From assembly GCF_000350225.1 (NCBI RefSeq), contig NW_005178810.1, forward strand, positions 75,272 to 139,271: DNA of 64,000 nt, written 5' to 3'. Within the stretch, counting starts at the first letter, position 1. Each line of letters begins with the position of its first letter. The notes under the pieces are model-generated. The model saw only the letters and a list, made by a program, of their open reading frames with translations, ran no database searches and was not told the origin of the DNA. A program made the translations under genes and the position numbers. Shown one piece after another: positions 11,286 to 22,000 of this stretch. Source of the DNA: Chondrus crispus. Lineage: Eukaryota; Rhodophyta; Florideophyceae; Gigartinales; Gigartinaceae.

Positions 11286-14200
11286 GTCAGACGTGAGGTT
11301 CCTGCCGGTGCGTCTCGGGAGGCGTTGGGCGTAACGAGAAACCAACTCCTCCCGAACGTGAGTCCGGGCGGTCCATGTGGGCGTGTCGTAATCCGCCCAC
11401 TTAATGAGAAACTCGATTGTTCCGTCCTCCATGGCTTGATGCCGGAGTAATCGTTCCACGGCATACTGCGTGCCCTCGGTGACCTTGTCGGCAAGGTCCC
11501 TTGGGGTTGTCGTACTCGCCCGCGGCGCGCCCGTCGGTGGTGGCGCGTACACGCAGCGGTCTGCGGAGACGCGCTCGATGACACCATCACGATCGATCGT
11601 GATGGTTCGCCGGTCGTTGGCGAGTACCCGGTATGGCCCAACGGCGGGCGACGCGAGTTTATTAGACGTCCTTGCCCATCGGTGGGGTTCAGGTAGACGT
11701 AATTACCTGGCTTGATACGTGCGTTGAGCCGTCTGACGCGCTTATCGAAGTCGCGCTTGTACCGAGCCTGCGTCCGGCGCAGGCTCCCGTACGCCTTCTG
11801 GATCGTGTCGTCCAACGTCTTGAGGAACTCAGCGCGCGCGTTGCCCCTATCGGACAGGGGCGCGTCACCGTCGGCTCTACGTAGAGAGAACTCCGGCGGG
11901 GGTCGACTGAGGACGAGCTCGAAGGGCGTGGTACTCGTCGTACGATGTACGTGGGAGTTGTACGCGTACGTGAGCGGCCCCACGTACACGTCCCAGTCGC
12001 CCTGATGTTCGCCGACGTAATTGCGTAACATCGAAGCGATCGTGCGATTGTATCGCTCTACCTGCCCGTTCGTCTGGGTGTGGTACGCCGAAGTGTACAA
12101 GTTCGTCACCCCCAGGACACGGCACGTGCTGTGGAAGAACTTCGCGTTAAACTGCGGTCCATTATCCGACAGTAGCGAGCGTGGGACGTCGTATTTAAAT
12201 ACCCACGCGTCGCAGAACGCGACGGCGACCGTGTACGCGGTTACGGTCCGCAGTGCCACAACTTGAGTCAGCTTGGTGAAACGGTCCGTAATTACGAGAA
12301 GGAACCACTTCCCTGCCTTCCTCTTGGGTAGCGGTCCCAAGATGTCGATGGCGAGGCTCTCAAGCGGCCGTGTTGCCGGAAACAACTTCAAACGGTTGAG
12401 GTGTTTCCGCAACTTAACACGGTTCATCGCGCATGTTCGGCACCCTCGCACAGTAGCTGCGACATCTGCAGCGAGATGGGGCCAGTAGTACTCGCGACGG
12501 AGCGCGAAGTACATACCGTTCTGGCCCGGGTGCCCCGCGATGGTTGGTGTGTGGCACAGCTGGAGAAGCCGCGCCCGTAGCGTCCGTGGCACCACGACCT
12601 GCACGATGTCAGGGTCGAAGGGGTGTCTCCGTTTGAGCACCCCGTGGTGGTCCTCGAAGAACGCGGAGTCCCGGGGCTCTGACTGTCGCGCCAGTACGGT
12701 CTGGCAGAAGTCATCCACGCGTTGCTCTTCGGCTATCTCCTCTAACGTAAGAGGGGCCGGAAGGTTGTCCTGCGGAGGGGCGACCGTGGAGTCGGGCGCG
12801 CCAACTTCGGGTTGTTCGGCGCGCTCGATGTCGACAGCGTCGAACTCGTCGTTCTCCTCCCAGAACGAGGTGGGTCCTTCAAGAGCGGGGGCCTCGTCGT
12901 CGCCCCTCGGCTCGTCGCGCGTACGGACGCGCGAACCTCTTCGCGATCCGGCTTGGTTCCTTGTTGTCACGAAGACATGGACAGCCTTGTGATCGCAGCT
13001 CGCGGTACAGACGTGGTCCGCGAGCTCGTCCGACATGTCACGGACGGTCGTACCGGCATCGAAGGTGGGAATGTCGTCATCCACCTCGACGACTGGGCGA
13101 GGGTCGTCGGTGACCCTTGGCGACACGAAGCGTGCCAGGGCATCGGGCACCTGGTGCACGCGCCCGGGGCGGTACTGGATGGTGAAGTCGTATTCCGCCA
13201 AACGCAGTCGCCACCGGGTAAGCCTTCTGGAGCTCTCCGTGAGGGACATGAGCCATCGGAGGGCATCATGGTCCGTCCGGATGGTGAACTTGGTACCTTC
13301 GACGTACGGTCGTAGTGTGCGGTCGGCCCACACTACGGAAAAGCATTCGCGCTCGGTAGCGCTGTAGTTGCGCTCACTATCGGACAGTGAGTACGACCAA
13401 TACCCGACGGGTCGCCAATCGTTCGCCTCTTCGTGTTCCTGGAGCAACGTACAACCCAGTTGATAGGCACTAGCATCCGTGTCGATCATGTACGGCCGAC
13501 CGTACCGCGGCAATGCTAGGATCAGCGGGGAAATCATTCGCTCCTTCAACGCTTTGAATGCTTGAAGTTGCGGCTCCGTCGGGTTTTCGAAGTCGGGGTC
13601 CGCGTCTTTGCGCGTCATTTCCGTTAATGGACGCGCAATTTTCGCGAACCCCTTCACAAAGCGGCGATAGACGTTGCACGCCCCGAGGAACGACCGCATC
13701 TGCGCCAGGGTCCTCGGGAACGTGAACGTTTTGAAAGCGTCCGCTGCCGTTTCGGCGACGCTCAGCTTACCTGGGGAAATGACGTGCCCCAAGTAGTGCA
13801 CCTTCGGTTGGAAGAAGCTACACTTCTTGAGCTTGAGGGAGATTCCGGCGCTCCTCAACAAGCTCAAGACCGTGTCGAGATGCTTCGCGTGTTCTCCGTG
13901 CGCACGGGAGAACACGATAACATCATCCAGGTAGACGAGGCATATCTGTCATCGGACGCCAGATAGGATGATGTCGAGGGCACGTTGGAAGGTGGCCGGT
14001 GCCCCCTTTAGCCCGAACGGCATACGCAAATGGCGAAACGTTCCCATATGCGCAGTGAACGTGGTCTTGTCCCGGTCTTCCGGAGCGACGGGGATCTGCC
14101 AATAACCGGAATTGCAGTCCAACGTCGTGAAGACGGCTGCATCTCCGAGCGAATCGATGCAGTCGTCCATCCGTGGCAGCGGATACGAATCCGCTGCAGT

Positions 14201-15814
14201 CTTCGCGTTGAGACGCCGGTAGTCCACGCAGAACCGAAGAGAGCCGTCTTTCTTCGGTACGAGCACCACGGGAGACGCCCACTCGGTGCTCGCGGGTTCG
14301 ATTACCCCTGCGTTCAACATTTTGTTGACTTCCTTGGCGACCATCTCACGCATAGCCGGCCCCTTTCGGTAGGGCATTGAACGTATCGGCTTCGTACCCG
14401 GTTCGACGGGAATGCGGTGTTCGGTCGCTCGGATCGTTACGAGCGCACCGCTCCACAGACTCGAGTGCTTACGGAGCATCTCGAGCACGTGGCCCCAGAA
14501 CTTGCCATCATCGACGTATGACAAGTCGATTCCTTTTTCCCAATCCTCCGGCGGATTTTCGGGATCCTTTTTAGAGGCGGGTGCAGTGCCCCCTTCCGGC
14601 GGCGGGCACTTCGCCGGTCGGCCGTCCGTACCGGCTCCTCTCTTCTCGACGGTTGCCCCCTGGTCGGAGCCTGGTCGACCAGCTCCTGCCGTTCCGACTT
14701 GATCGGTCAAGTCGGTGAGGTGTAGCGCGTGCGCGATCCCCTCGGCGACGCGACGTTCGGGCGTTAAGATCTCGAGCGGGTTGCGCTTCGCGTACCCCAC
14801 GACAGTGTGCTTCGGAAGCCGCCTTTCCTGTCGCGAAAAGTTCGCGACGATGACTTCGAAGGTCTGGTTCGGCAGGACCTCGACGACGCCGTTCGTCAGC
14901 CTCACTCCATGTCGGTGTTGGAGTGACGGCTTCAGCTCTATAAACACGAGGCCGTTCCCCGTCGTGGTAACGCACACACGGGCCTGCGACCTCGCGGGGA
15001 TGGTAACCCAGCGGGCGATTCGGATCCCCTGTGGGGCTTCGTCGCGTGCGTCAGCCTGGCTTGTCTGACGTCCGTGCCGCCTGGTTGGAGGAGTCGGCTC
15101 CCCTTTCCCGTCGACGATGGCAACGGAGCCACCTTGGCGGAGCTCCAACCGTTGAGCTTCGATGTCGATACTTCGTACGTGTGTATCGATGAAGGCCGTA
15201 CCAAGGAGGACCGGCACAACGAGCTGGTCCGCCACGACGAACGGAATTCAGAACGTCGTGTTCCTCAACCGCACGGCCAGACGTACGACGGCCGAGAGCT
15301 TTAGCGGGTTGCTATTCGCGCCTGCCAATCGGGGCAGTGGCGCGTCGCGGATGACGTACCGCGACCAATCGGGAGGAAGGTCAGCCTTCCTCACCAGATT
15401 GTACCCCGAGCACGTATCAACGGCGATCGTGCGGGGCTTGAAGGCATTTCCCTCCGTGGCTATCGAACCGAGGACGTTGTAAATCTTCGACCTCATAAGG
15501 CAAATGACGCCGTCGACCACCTTCGGCGTGCCCGGCGCGGCGAGATCGTTCCGCCTGGGCCGCCGGCGGCGGTTCCGACTTCTCTTCTGCGTCCTTCTGC
15601 CTTGGGCGCGGGGCGCTCTTCGGTCTGCTGCGTCCCCGCGACAAGTCGCGTTCGTACGCCGCTTGAATTCTTCTGGCGGCCCCGGGTCCCCCTGGGTCAG
15701 GCCGCCGGCGCGTTCGATGCGCTTCTTGTTATGCACTTGGCTCACGGTTGCCACAGTGCCTTCCTCCATCGGCGCCGGGCTCACGGTTGCCTCAGCGTCT
15801 TCGTCCTTTCGCAC
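11262..15814 (-). pseudogene. Element A pol: protease, RT, RNase H, integrase, chromodomain
   Basis: Read leftward, a retropepsin-like segment contains AVDTCSGYNLV (about 15400), with DTCSG at the usual catalytic place. The reverse transcriptase has FCVDYRRLNAKTAADSYPLP (about 14200) and the VFTTLDCNSGYWQI block. RNase H has DTDASAYQLG (about 13475). The integrase zinc finger (HTPTIAGHPGQN...CRTCAMNRV, about 12500) is followed by the core with DILGPLP and SDNGPQFN. A chromodomain-like end (YAVERLLRH...EFLIKWADYDTPTW) lies at about 11300-11470. Order and chromodomain place it with the Gypsy chromoviruses. It has a handful of breaks. Confidence 0.88.
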
Positions 15815-16233
15815 CGAGCTTACGGGTGTCTCGGTGCGCGTGTGCGGGGTTGAGGGGAATAATATCGGTAAACATTCCCCTCCCCCGCCGGGGACAAGTA
15901 GGGGCGGGTCTAGGTTGGTGTGACAAGACGGTTCACGGGACCGCGCGAACGTAACCGTCTTTACGGGGTTTTCGAACTACCCGAGCTGTCAGTGCTATTC
16001 GCTTGGCTATCGTTAGCTAGCGCGTCGACGGGCCCCTGGCCGCGCGGATGGGGACGGTTTCCCCACCCCGACTGGGCATCTTTGACGAAGTAATCGGATA
16101 CTTCGTGGCCTTGGATTGCAACGTCCGGCCGTTGTAATATTGGAGGGGCGGAGAGAACGGGCTCTTCTCGGCCTCCTTCCGTGCGCTGGGGGTGCGTCTC
16201 CCCAGCCCAATCCTGGAGGTACATGATGGCGTT

Positions 16234-17903
16234 CTATAGCCCTTGGGGCAACGGGGGTCGGCCCCGGTCTCCTCGCCCATCTCGACGGGGATATCGCGTA
16301 TCCATCCGACGAGGGTCACGTCGATCCCTTTGATCGGTCCCCGGGTATCGGTACGCGCCTTCACGAGAGGCAAAACGGACGCCCCCACCCGATCGGCTCG
16401 GGTCACCTCGACGCGGGCCTCGGTCTGCCCGCGTAGACTGCTGGATGAGATTGCGCATTCCGGGGCGCGTCTCCATCTGATAGCGGTAGTTCCTGTACGC
16501 CGGGAACTGACGTTGTTCAGGCGACAGGAACGGGCACGCGTACATGGCGTGGCCGTACGTCCGGCACAGCCAACAAATGTACGCGCTGCCATCGGTCGAC
16601 GTGAAAGTCGCCGTGTGGCCTGCCTCCTCATCGGTGAGTCGAGGGACGTTGGGCAGCCCGCGGTCTCCTTCTCGACGGGAGATATCCAGCTCGGCCATGT
16701 TGTGGTTCGGACCACCCGTGGCTCTTGGCGTGTGCGCGAACGCCGTTGGGAAGCTTCCAGTCGAACTGGTCGAAGCTGGCGTAGGGAGTCGGCCTCCCGC
16801 CCGGTCGAAGCCTTGTGCAATGAGGACAGGGTCGGCCTGCCACTCATCTTCTCCAATGTGGAGGGCGGTCGCCGGTGAACTTGTTCCGTGCGACCTTGGA
16901 GTTCGGACTCCCTTCGCTGCCGGCTTCGGGTCCGGCAGCGGCAACCCGCGACGGGCGCGGTAGGTTGTACCCTCGGCCGTTGCGATACGGCGAATCGTTG
17001 AGAGTTCGGTCTTCTGTTGTCCGGGCAACCTTTGCATCGTCTCTGCCACTGCGGCCCGGGTCGCAGTGGACAACCCGCGCACGAAGTAGTGCGCGAGGGC
17101 TTGCTCTGAGAACACGGCCGTGCATCGGAACGCGGCGGATTCCAGCCGGTCTGCGAACGTGTTCTCGGTTTCGTGAGGAAGCTGTCGCGCCGACGCGACA
17201 GCATCAAACGCTTCCCCTAACACGTCGTCGGTTAGGTAGCGTTTGATAAATTGGTTGACGAGACCAGGCCAGCTCGTGTCGTCGTGGAGCTGGCCGGCGT
17301 GGAGGCCGCGCATGGTGTAACTCGTATACAACCGCTCCGCGTCCCGCTCGAGGAAGTGAGCGAAGACACGGATTGCCACATCTTCGGTCAGGTGCTGGGC
17401 ATTGAAGGTTGTCCGGATATCCTTCAGGAACGGGAGCAACTGAATCGCGTCAGTACCGTCGAAGCTCTTCATCGTGGGACGGAGCCCACGGCAGCGTTGG
17501 ACGTACTTCGCGATCCGTCCCGCGTCATCCGAGGTAACGAGCCTCGAGGTGTTGTCCAACCGATACATCCGGTAGTTCGCGACGGCACTGAACTCCTGTA
17601 TCATGGTGTGGACGGGCTCGAGCCCGGGTTCGGCGGGGCCCAACGTTCCGAACGGCGTGATGGGCAACGTTCGGAAGTCGACGGGGCCGGGATGCGCGGT
17701 AAGATCCGCTGGCTGGTAGCCGCCCCAGCGAGGATCGAAGGGGAGAATCGGTTCCCTTGACCCGCGGGCGACTCCTCCACAGCCACGGTCGAGTTCGTTC
17801 GGTACCCGTCGGGACTGTCGCATGCTTCCGGATGCATACGGCAGGGCTTGAGTCTCGGACGCGAAGTTCGCGTCCGCCGTCGGCTTGATGTCCTCCACCC
17901 TCC
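16234..17903 (-). pseudogene. Element A gag, C-terminal half
   Basis: This is a retroviral-type Gag region with a capsid-like helical segment (FDGTDAIQLLPFLKDI...) and one CCHC zinc knuckle, CWLCRTYGHAMYAC, near 16560. The tail is rich in Arg, Gly and Asp. The frame is interrupted exactly at 17903, where element B begins, and continues at 25376 beyond it. Confidence 0.82.
17899..17903. repeat. Target-site duplication of element B (left copy)
   Basis: The bases cctcc precede the left LTR of B and recur at 25376-25380 after its right LTR. This proves a normal integration into element A's gag. Confidence 0.9.
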
Positions 17904-18669
17904 TGTGGGAGAACGGGTACCGACCGGTGTCGGTAAACGTAACGACCCGGAGGGAGGCCCCGTAGGGGTGATCAGACGATATTGGAAAGGCAGGGGGTAA
18001 TTCAGCTTGTACACGGGGTGCACGTACCGCCACGGGTGACAGGTGGCGGCGGAATGGCCACGTGTACCGCCGTACGTATAACGTCCCGATCGGGTACAGT
18101 AGACTAGTAGTTCCTACTGTAGGGGCGTAGAAATTAGTGTAATGGGAGTGTCAGCCAGGGGAGTCCCAGCTAGCACACGTGGTGCGCGCTCTGCCTGCGA
18201 GTACAGGTGGCAGGAGCCCAGCCACGTGTGCTGCTGTGCAGATTACTCCCCGGTGGAGTACAGTAGAGGTACTCCACTGTAGTGATCCAAAGTAGAAGTG
18301 GATCACTACTGTACTGCCCGGCCGCCGGAGGTCGACGTACTTAGGGGCCGAGGCAGTACGCTCCCAGAGTAAAAAAAGGGGTAGCGACCCCCGGGGCGAG
18401 AACTTAGGAGAAAGAGGCAAATCGTCCCGCACGGGTTATTCTTGAGGGCCGGAAGCACACGCTCCCCAGTTTGGTCGTTCCACCGCCTGGTGGAAGCGTA
18501 TGCCCATTGAGCCCTATCCCCTCCTGGGTCGCAATTCCACTCGTCCGTTTACCGGAGTCATAACCGCCGCCCTCAAAGAGAGGTTGGTGGTGTTGTAATT
18601 TTACCGCTGCCGTGGACACCCCCTCCGTGACGGGGTAAAAACCGAACCGGAAGGATCCATATTATTACA
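17904..18669 (+). repeat. Element B 5' LTR
   Basis: It starts TGTGGGAGAAC and ends ATTATTACA. It is identical by eye to 24610-25375 and contains the same small open frames in both copies, which are shadows. Confidence 0.95.
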
Positions 18670-18671
18670 AC

Positions 18672-18688
18672 TGGTCTCCCGACCTAGA
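18672..18688 (+). other. Primer-binding site of element B
   Basis: Two bases after the LTR comes TGGTCTCCCGACCTAGA. TGG pairs with the CCA end of a tRNA, and the remainder should pair with that tRNA's acceptor and T-arm. The same sequence lies at the equivalent place of element A (26059-26075, minus strand). Confidence 0.75.
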
Positions 18689-18772
18689 AATCTATTTCTA
18701 GGATTCTTTTATTGATTTCCGAATCGGACGACTGAAATTGGAAGGGATCGAGAATCACCGCCTCGTTTCAAG

Positions 18773-21337
18773 ATGAGTGGACGAGAAGACGCGAGATCGC
18801 AGGGGGGCTTCCCCCGAGACGGAAGGGACGACGGGTCAGTAAATCGGTCCCAGCTGGGCGAACCAAGTCGCACGGACGGCTCGACAGAGAACGCGGGCTC
18901 CGTTAGAAGCGCCGAGGCACGAGCGGCGCATGTGGAGCGCTTGGCCCGCGCAAGGACGCGATCGCAGACCAGAGCGGCATTACCACCGACGCAGGCGGAG
19001 GGGCCCCTCGAAGGCCGACAACGCGGAGAGAGCGAGCCGACCCCCGCCATACTCGGCGACGAACGTCCAAATAGGATGACGATCCACGGAGACGCCTTAG
19101 AGGCCCACCCGGACCTAGGGGACCTGACCCAGAGGGCGGCCCTGAACACGTGGTTGACGGCCGAGCTGGACAAGCGAATCCCGGCTGCCGTGGAGGCGCA
19201 ATTGACAAGCACGCTCCGAAAGATCGTTGAGGATCACAGCCGGACCCTCGTCAGGAGCGCTGTGGACGACGTAGTCGGACGCGGCCCCTTTTGGGACACG
19301 ATCACGTCAACCGTGGGGGACGTTACCCGGGCAGAGGTGCGCGCTCGGGCGCCGCCGGCGGAGCGACTGCCGTTGGCGGCAACGGACGTATTACCGCCGT
19401 CGCTGATGCTTGGGAACGCGCGGCCGCAATACCCTCTTATGGGACGTGAGACCCCGTGGGATGGAGAAGAGCGCGATGGCCGACTTCAAGCCCAAGAGAT
19501 GGGACAGCCACCCGCGTTTCCGCCCGGGGCCGGTCGCGCAGTGCTGCCGACGCAGAAGTACCGGAGAAAGACCAAGAGTAAGGGATACGAGACCGGATTG
19601 GATACTTCGACCCTGAGGGATGAAATACCTTGCTACGTGGTAGACGAAGACGTACAAGGAGATCTACTGTCCTCCGAGGGCGTGACACCTCGTTATCCCG
19701 GCAACCCGGACGTGATGACTCTCGCGCATGATGATGCCGAGATATTGCCCGTGATGCAAGACGACCTAATTAGGGAGCAGAAGACAGACTCGTATTGTAA
19801 GGCCATGATGGAAGAGGTCGGGAAATCGGGAACGCAGTTCGAGGTCAATCAACACGGCCTCCTGTGCCGGCGCGCACCCTTGGACGGGAGTATACAGATC
19901 GTGGTCCCGGCGTCCCTAAGGGCGAGAATCTCCTTCTTGAGTCATTACCCGAGATTACAGGGACACCCCGGCACGAGCAAGATGTACGAGACAATGAGGC
20001 GTCTGTACTACTGGCCTCATATGGCTTCGGACGTCCAACAGACGGTCGCCGACTGCCGGTCGTGCGCCCGCGTGAGGGGAACGCAATACCGCCAGCAGAA
20101 GAAGCTAACGTTGTTCCCCGCCGCCGGGCCGCTAGAATTCGTCGCCATGGACCTGTATGGGCCCTTGCCAAAAACCCCACACGGGAACCGCCACATATTG
20201 GTCATCACGGACCGCTTTACCAAGCTGTGCCGAGCTATACCCCTTCGGACGACTCAAGCTCAGCAGGTTGCTCAGACCTTCCTTGACGCGTGGGTGTACC
20301 CGTATGGCATGCCGGATACACTACTGACCGACAACGGACCCCAGTTCACAGCTAAATTCTTCGAAGCTGTATGCGGCCTTCTCGGAATTCGGCACGTGCT
20401 CACGACGGCCTATCATCCGCAAACTAACGGTCAGGCCGAGAGGTTCAACCGGACGTTGGCGACCCGATTGCGGCATTACGTCTCCGAACACCAACGGGAC
20501 TGGGACGATTACGTACAACCCTTGACGTACGCGTACAATATGCAAGTCCACAAGTCGACGGGTACGACCCCCTTTGACCTCGTCTTGACGCGGCACCCAC
20601 CAGGGATATCGGTCCAAGCTCCTTCTAGCGCCATACCGTCCCCAAATGGGAGTGAACCGACATCGGCACAAATGAAGCGAATCACCCTACAGCGGGTGCG
20701 GAAGATTCTCTCCCGCGCGGGTACCAAGTTGACACACGCCCAAGCACAGTACAAGAGAAATTTCGACAAGGCCGTAAGGACGTTACCCTCCTTCGAGGTC
20801 GGACAGGAGGTCTTTCTCGACAGACCCCCGGATTTTTCTGCGACGCCGCTCGAGAATGAGGACGGCCACCGGAAACTCCTTCCTAAAACGACAGGTCCCT
20901 ATAGGTTCATAAAGGCGCCAGTGGACGGAGACACCGTCACGATTGAGCGCAACGGTCTCTTGGATGCAGTATCCATAAACCGTGTGACAAAGGTGCCGCA
21001 ACCCTCCATCCCGAAGGCCCCCTCGTCCGTAAGGTCGACGCCCATGGCGATACCCCCGGCAAGCGGAACCACACCACCCGAAAAGGCCTCCGTATCACGG
21101 ACCACCCGGACGGTCTCCATCGACCCAGACAGCGAGGTCCCCGTCCATCAGGACCCCGCTGAGGCCGAAGCGGATACAGAGCACGCCATAGACCGCATCG
21201 TCGCCCATGGCGAGGCGGACGACGGCTCCCCACTTTATCGCGTCCGATGGTTCGGCTATAGCCCCAAAGAGGACACCTGGGAGCGAGCGGATAACCTCCC
21301 AGAGAACTTCATCCGCCGATACCGAGCTAGACACTGA
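18773..21337 (+). CDS. Element B fused Gag-like / integrase / chromodomain protein
   Basis: A single open frame of 854 codons. Residues 1-about 280 are Gag-like, polar and rich in Arg and Glu, with a helical segment near 110-190. From about 340 comes the integrase zinc finger (HYPRLQGHPGTSK ... CRSCARVRG). The core follows with MDLYGPLP, TDNGPQFT and NGQAERFNRT, giving the D, D, E pattern. The C-terminus (about 800-854) is a chromodomain (RIVAHGEADDG, YRVRWFGYSPKEDTWE), which in chromoviruses guides integration to methylated chromatin. No protease, RT or RNase H lies between the Gag-like part and the integrase. The frame looks whole. Confidence 0.85.
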   Translation: MSGREDARSQGGFPRDGRDDGSVNRSQLGEPSRTDGSTENAGSVRSAEARAAHVERLARARTRSQTRAALPPTQAEGPLEGRQRGESEPTPAILGDERPNRMTIHGDALEAHPDLGDLTQRAALNTWLTAELDKRIPAAVEAQLTSTLRKIVEDHSRTLVRSAVDDVVGRGPFWDTITSTVGDVTRAEVRARAPPAERLPLAATDVLPPSLMLGNARPQYPLMGRETPWDGEERDGRLQAQEMGQPPAFPPGAGRAVLPTQKYRRKTKSKGYETGLDTSTLRDEIPCYVVDEDVQGDLLSSEGVTPRYPGNPDVMTLAHDDAEILPVMQDDLIREQKTDSYCKAMMEEVGKSGTQFEVNQHGLLCRRAPLDGSIQIVVPASLRARISFLSHYPRLQGHPGTSKMYETMRRLYYWPHMASDVQQTVADCRSCARVRGTQYRQQKKLTLFPAAGPLEFVAMDLYGPLPKTPHGNRHILVITDRFTKLCRAIPLRTTQAQQVAQTFLDAWVYPYGMPDTLLTDNGPQFTAKFFEAVCGLLGIRHVLTTAYHPQTNGQAERFNRTLATRLRHYVSEHQRDWDDYVQPLTYAYNMQVHKSTGTTPFDLVLTRHPPGISVQAPSSAIPSPNGSEPTSAQMKRITLQRVRKILSRAGTKLTHAQAQYKRNFDKAVRTLPSFEVGQEVFLDRPPDFSATPLENEDGHRKLLPKTTGPYRFIKAPVDGDTVTIERNGLLDAVSINRVTKVPQPSIPKAPSSVRSTPMAIPPASGTTPPEKASVSRTTRTVSIDPDSEVPVHQDPAEAEADTEHAIDRIVAHGEADDGSPLYRVRWFGYSPKEDTWERADNLPENFIRRYRARH

Positions 21338-21350
21338 CCGAGACGGTCAG

Positions 21351-21368
21351 TCCAAGAAGAGGGGTAAG
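21351..21368 (+). other. Element B internal polypurine-tract copy
   Basis: Just after the stop of the Gag-integrase ORF the sequence reads tccaagaagaggggtaag. Nearly the same string (caaagaagaggggtg, 24594-24608) abuts the 3' LTR, where the functional tract should be. The antisense ORF lies between the two. Confidence 0.7.
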
Positions 21369-22000
21369 ACTTCCGAATTTTGGGATATACCTGTAAACCC
21401 TGTCGGGAGAACGGCGAAAGACCGACAAGACGGACAATTAGGACCGAGAAAGACCCGTCCGGGATTGCATGTCCCCACGGCCGGAGCCCTCAGGGAAAAC
21501 CCAATCGAGACCCGGTCGGGACGGCGCCGAAGACTAGAGCAGCAGAAGGGGAAAGGATGCGAGCAAGCTGACGCAGCCGTCATCCCACGGAGGGCGACAA
21601 GCTCCAAATTCCGCCTCCGAAGGTCGAGTCAGAGGCAAGCTGGTGGACGAGAGTGGAGCACGCTACGTGAAAAATCGACCAAAATTGGTAATGCCCAATG
21701 GGAACGCCCAAACGGAAATTGGTGGCGGTTCAAGGAGGCGGTTTGAGGCACGAAGATTTCAGGGAACGTCCAATGGGAGCTCGTTAATTTACAAGGACAA
21801 GCCTCGAAGACGAGAAAATCAGGCACGTTTTACTGGCAAAAAGGCCGATTTTTAGTGCGAAGGAAAAACCCGATCGGGCAGTCCCTAGCCTAACGAAGGC
21901 GAAGCCCCGACCCCACATGGATATCATGGACGCAGCGACGACGATTGCCGCTGGAAGAAACCCTGTACGGGAGAGCGTACGAAAGAAATGCGAAGGCAGT

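Noticed and set aside
16017-17207. 396-codon minus-strand ORF overlapping element A gag
   Set aside because: Arg/Pro/Ser-rich shadow of the gag frame; the zinc knuckle and capsid-like segment are in the other frame.
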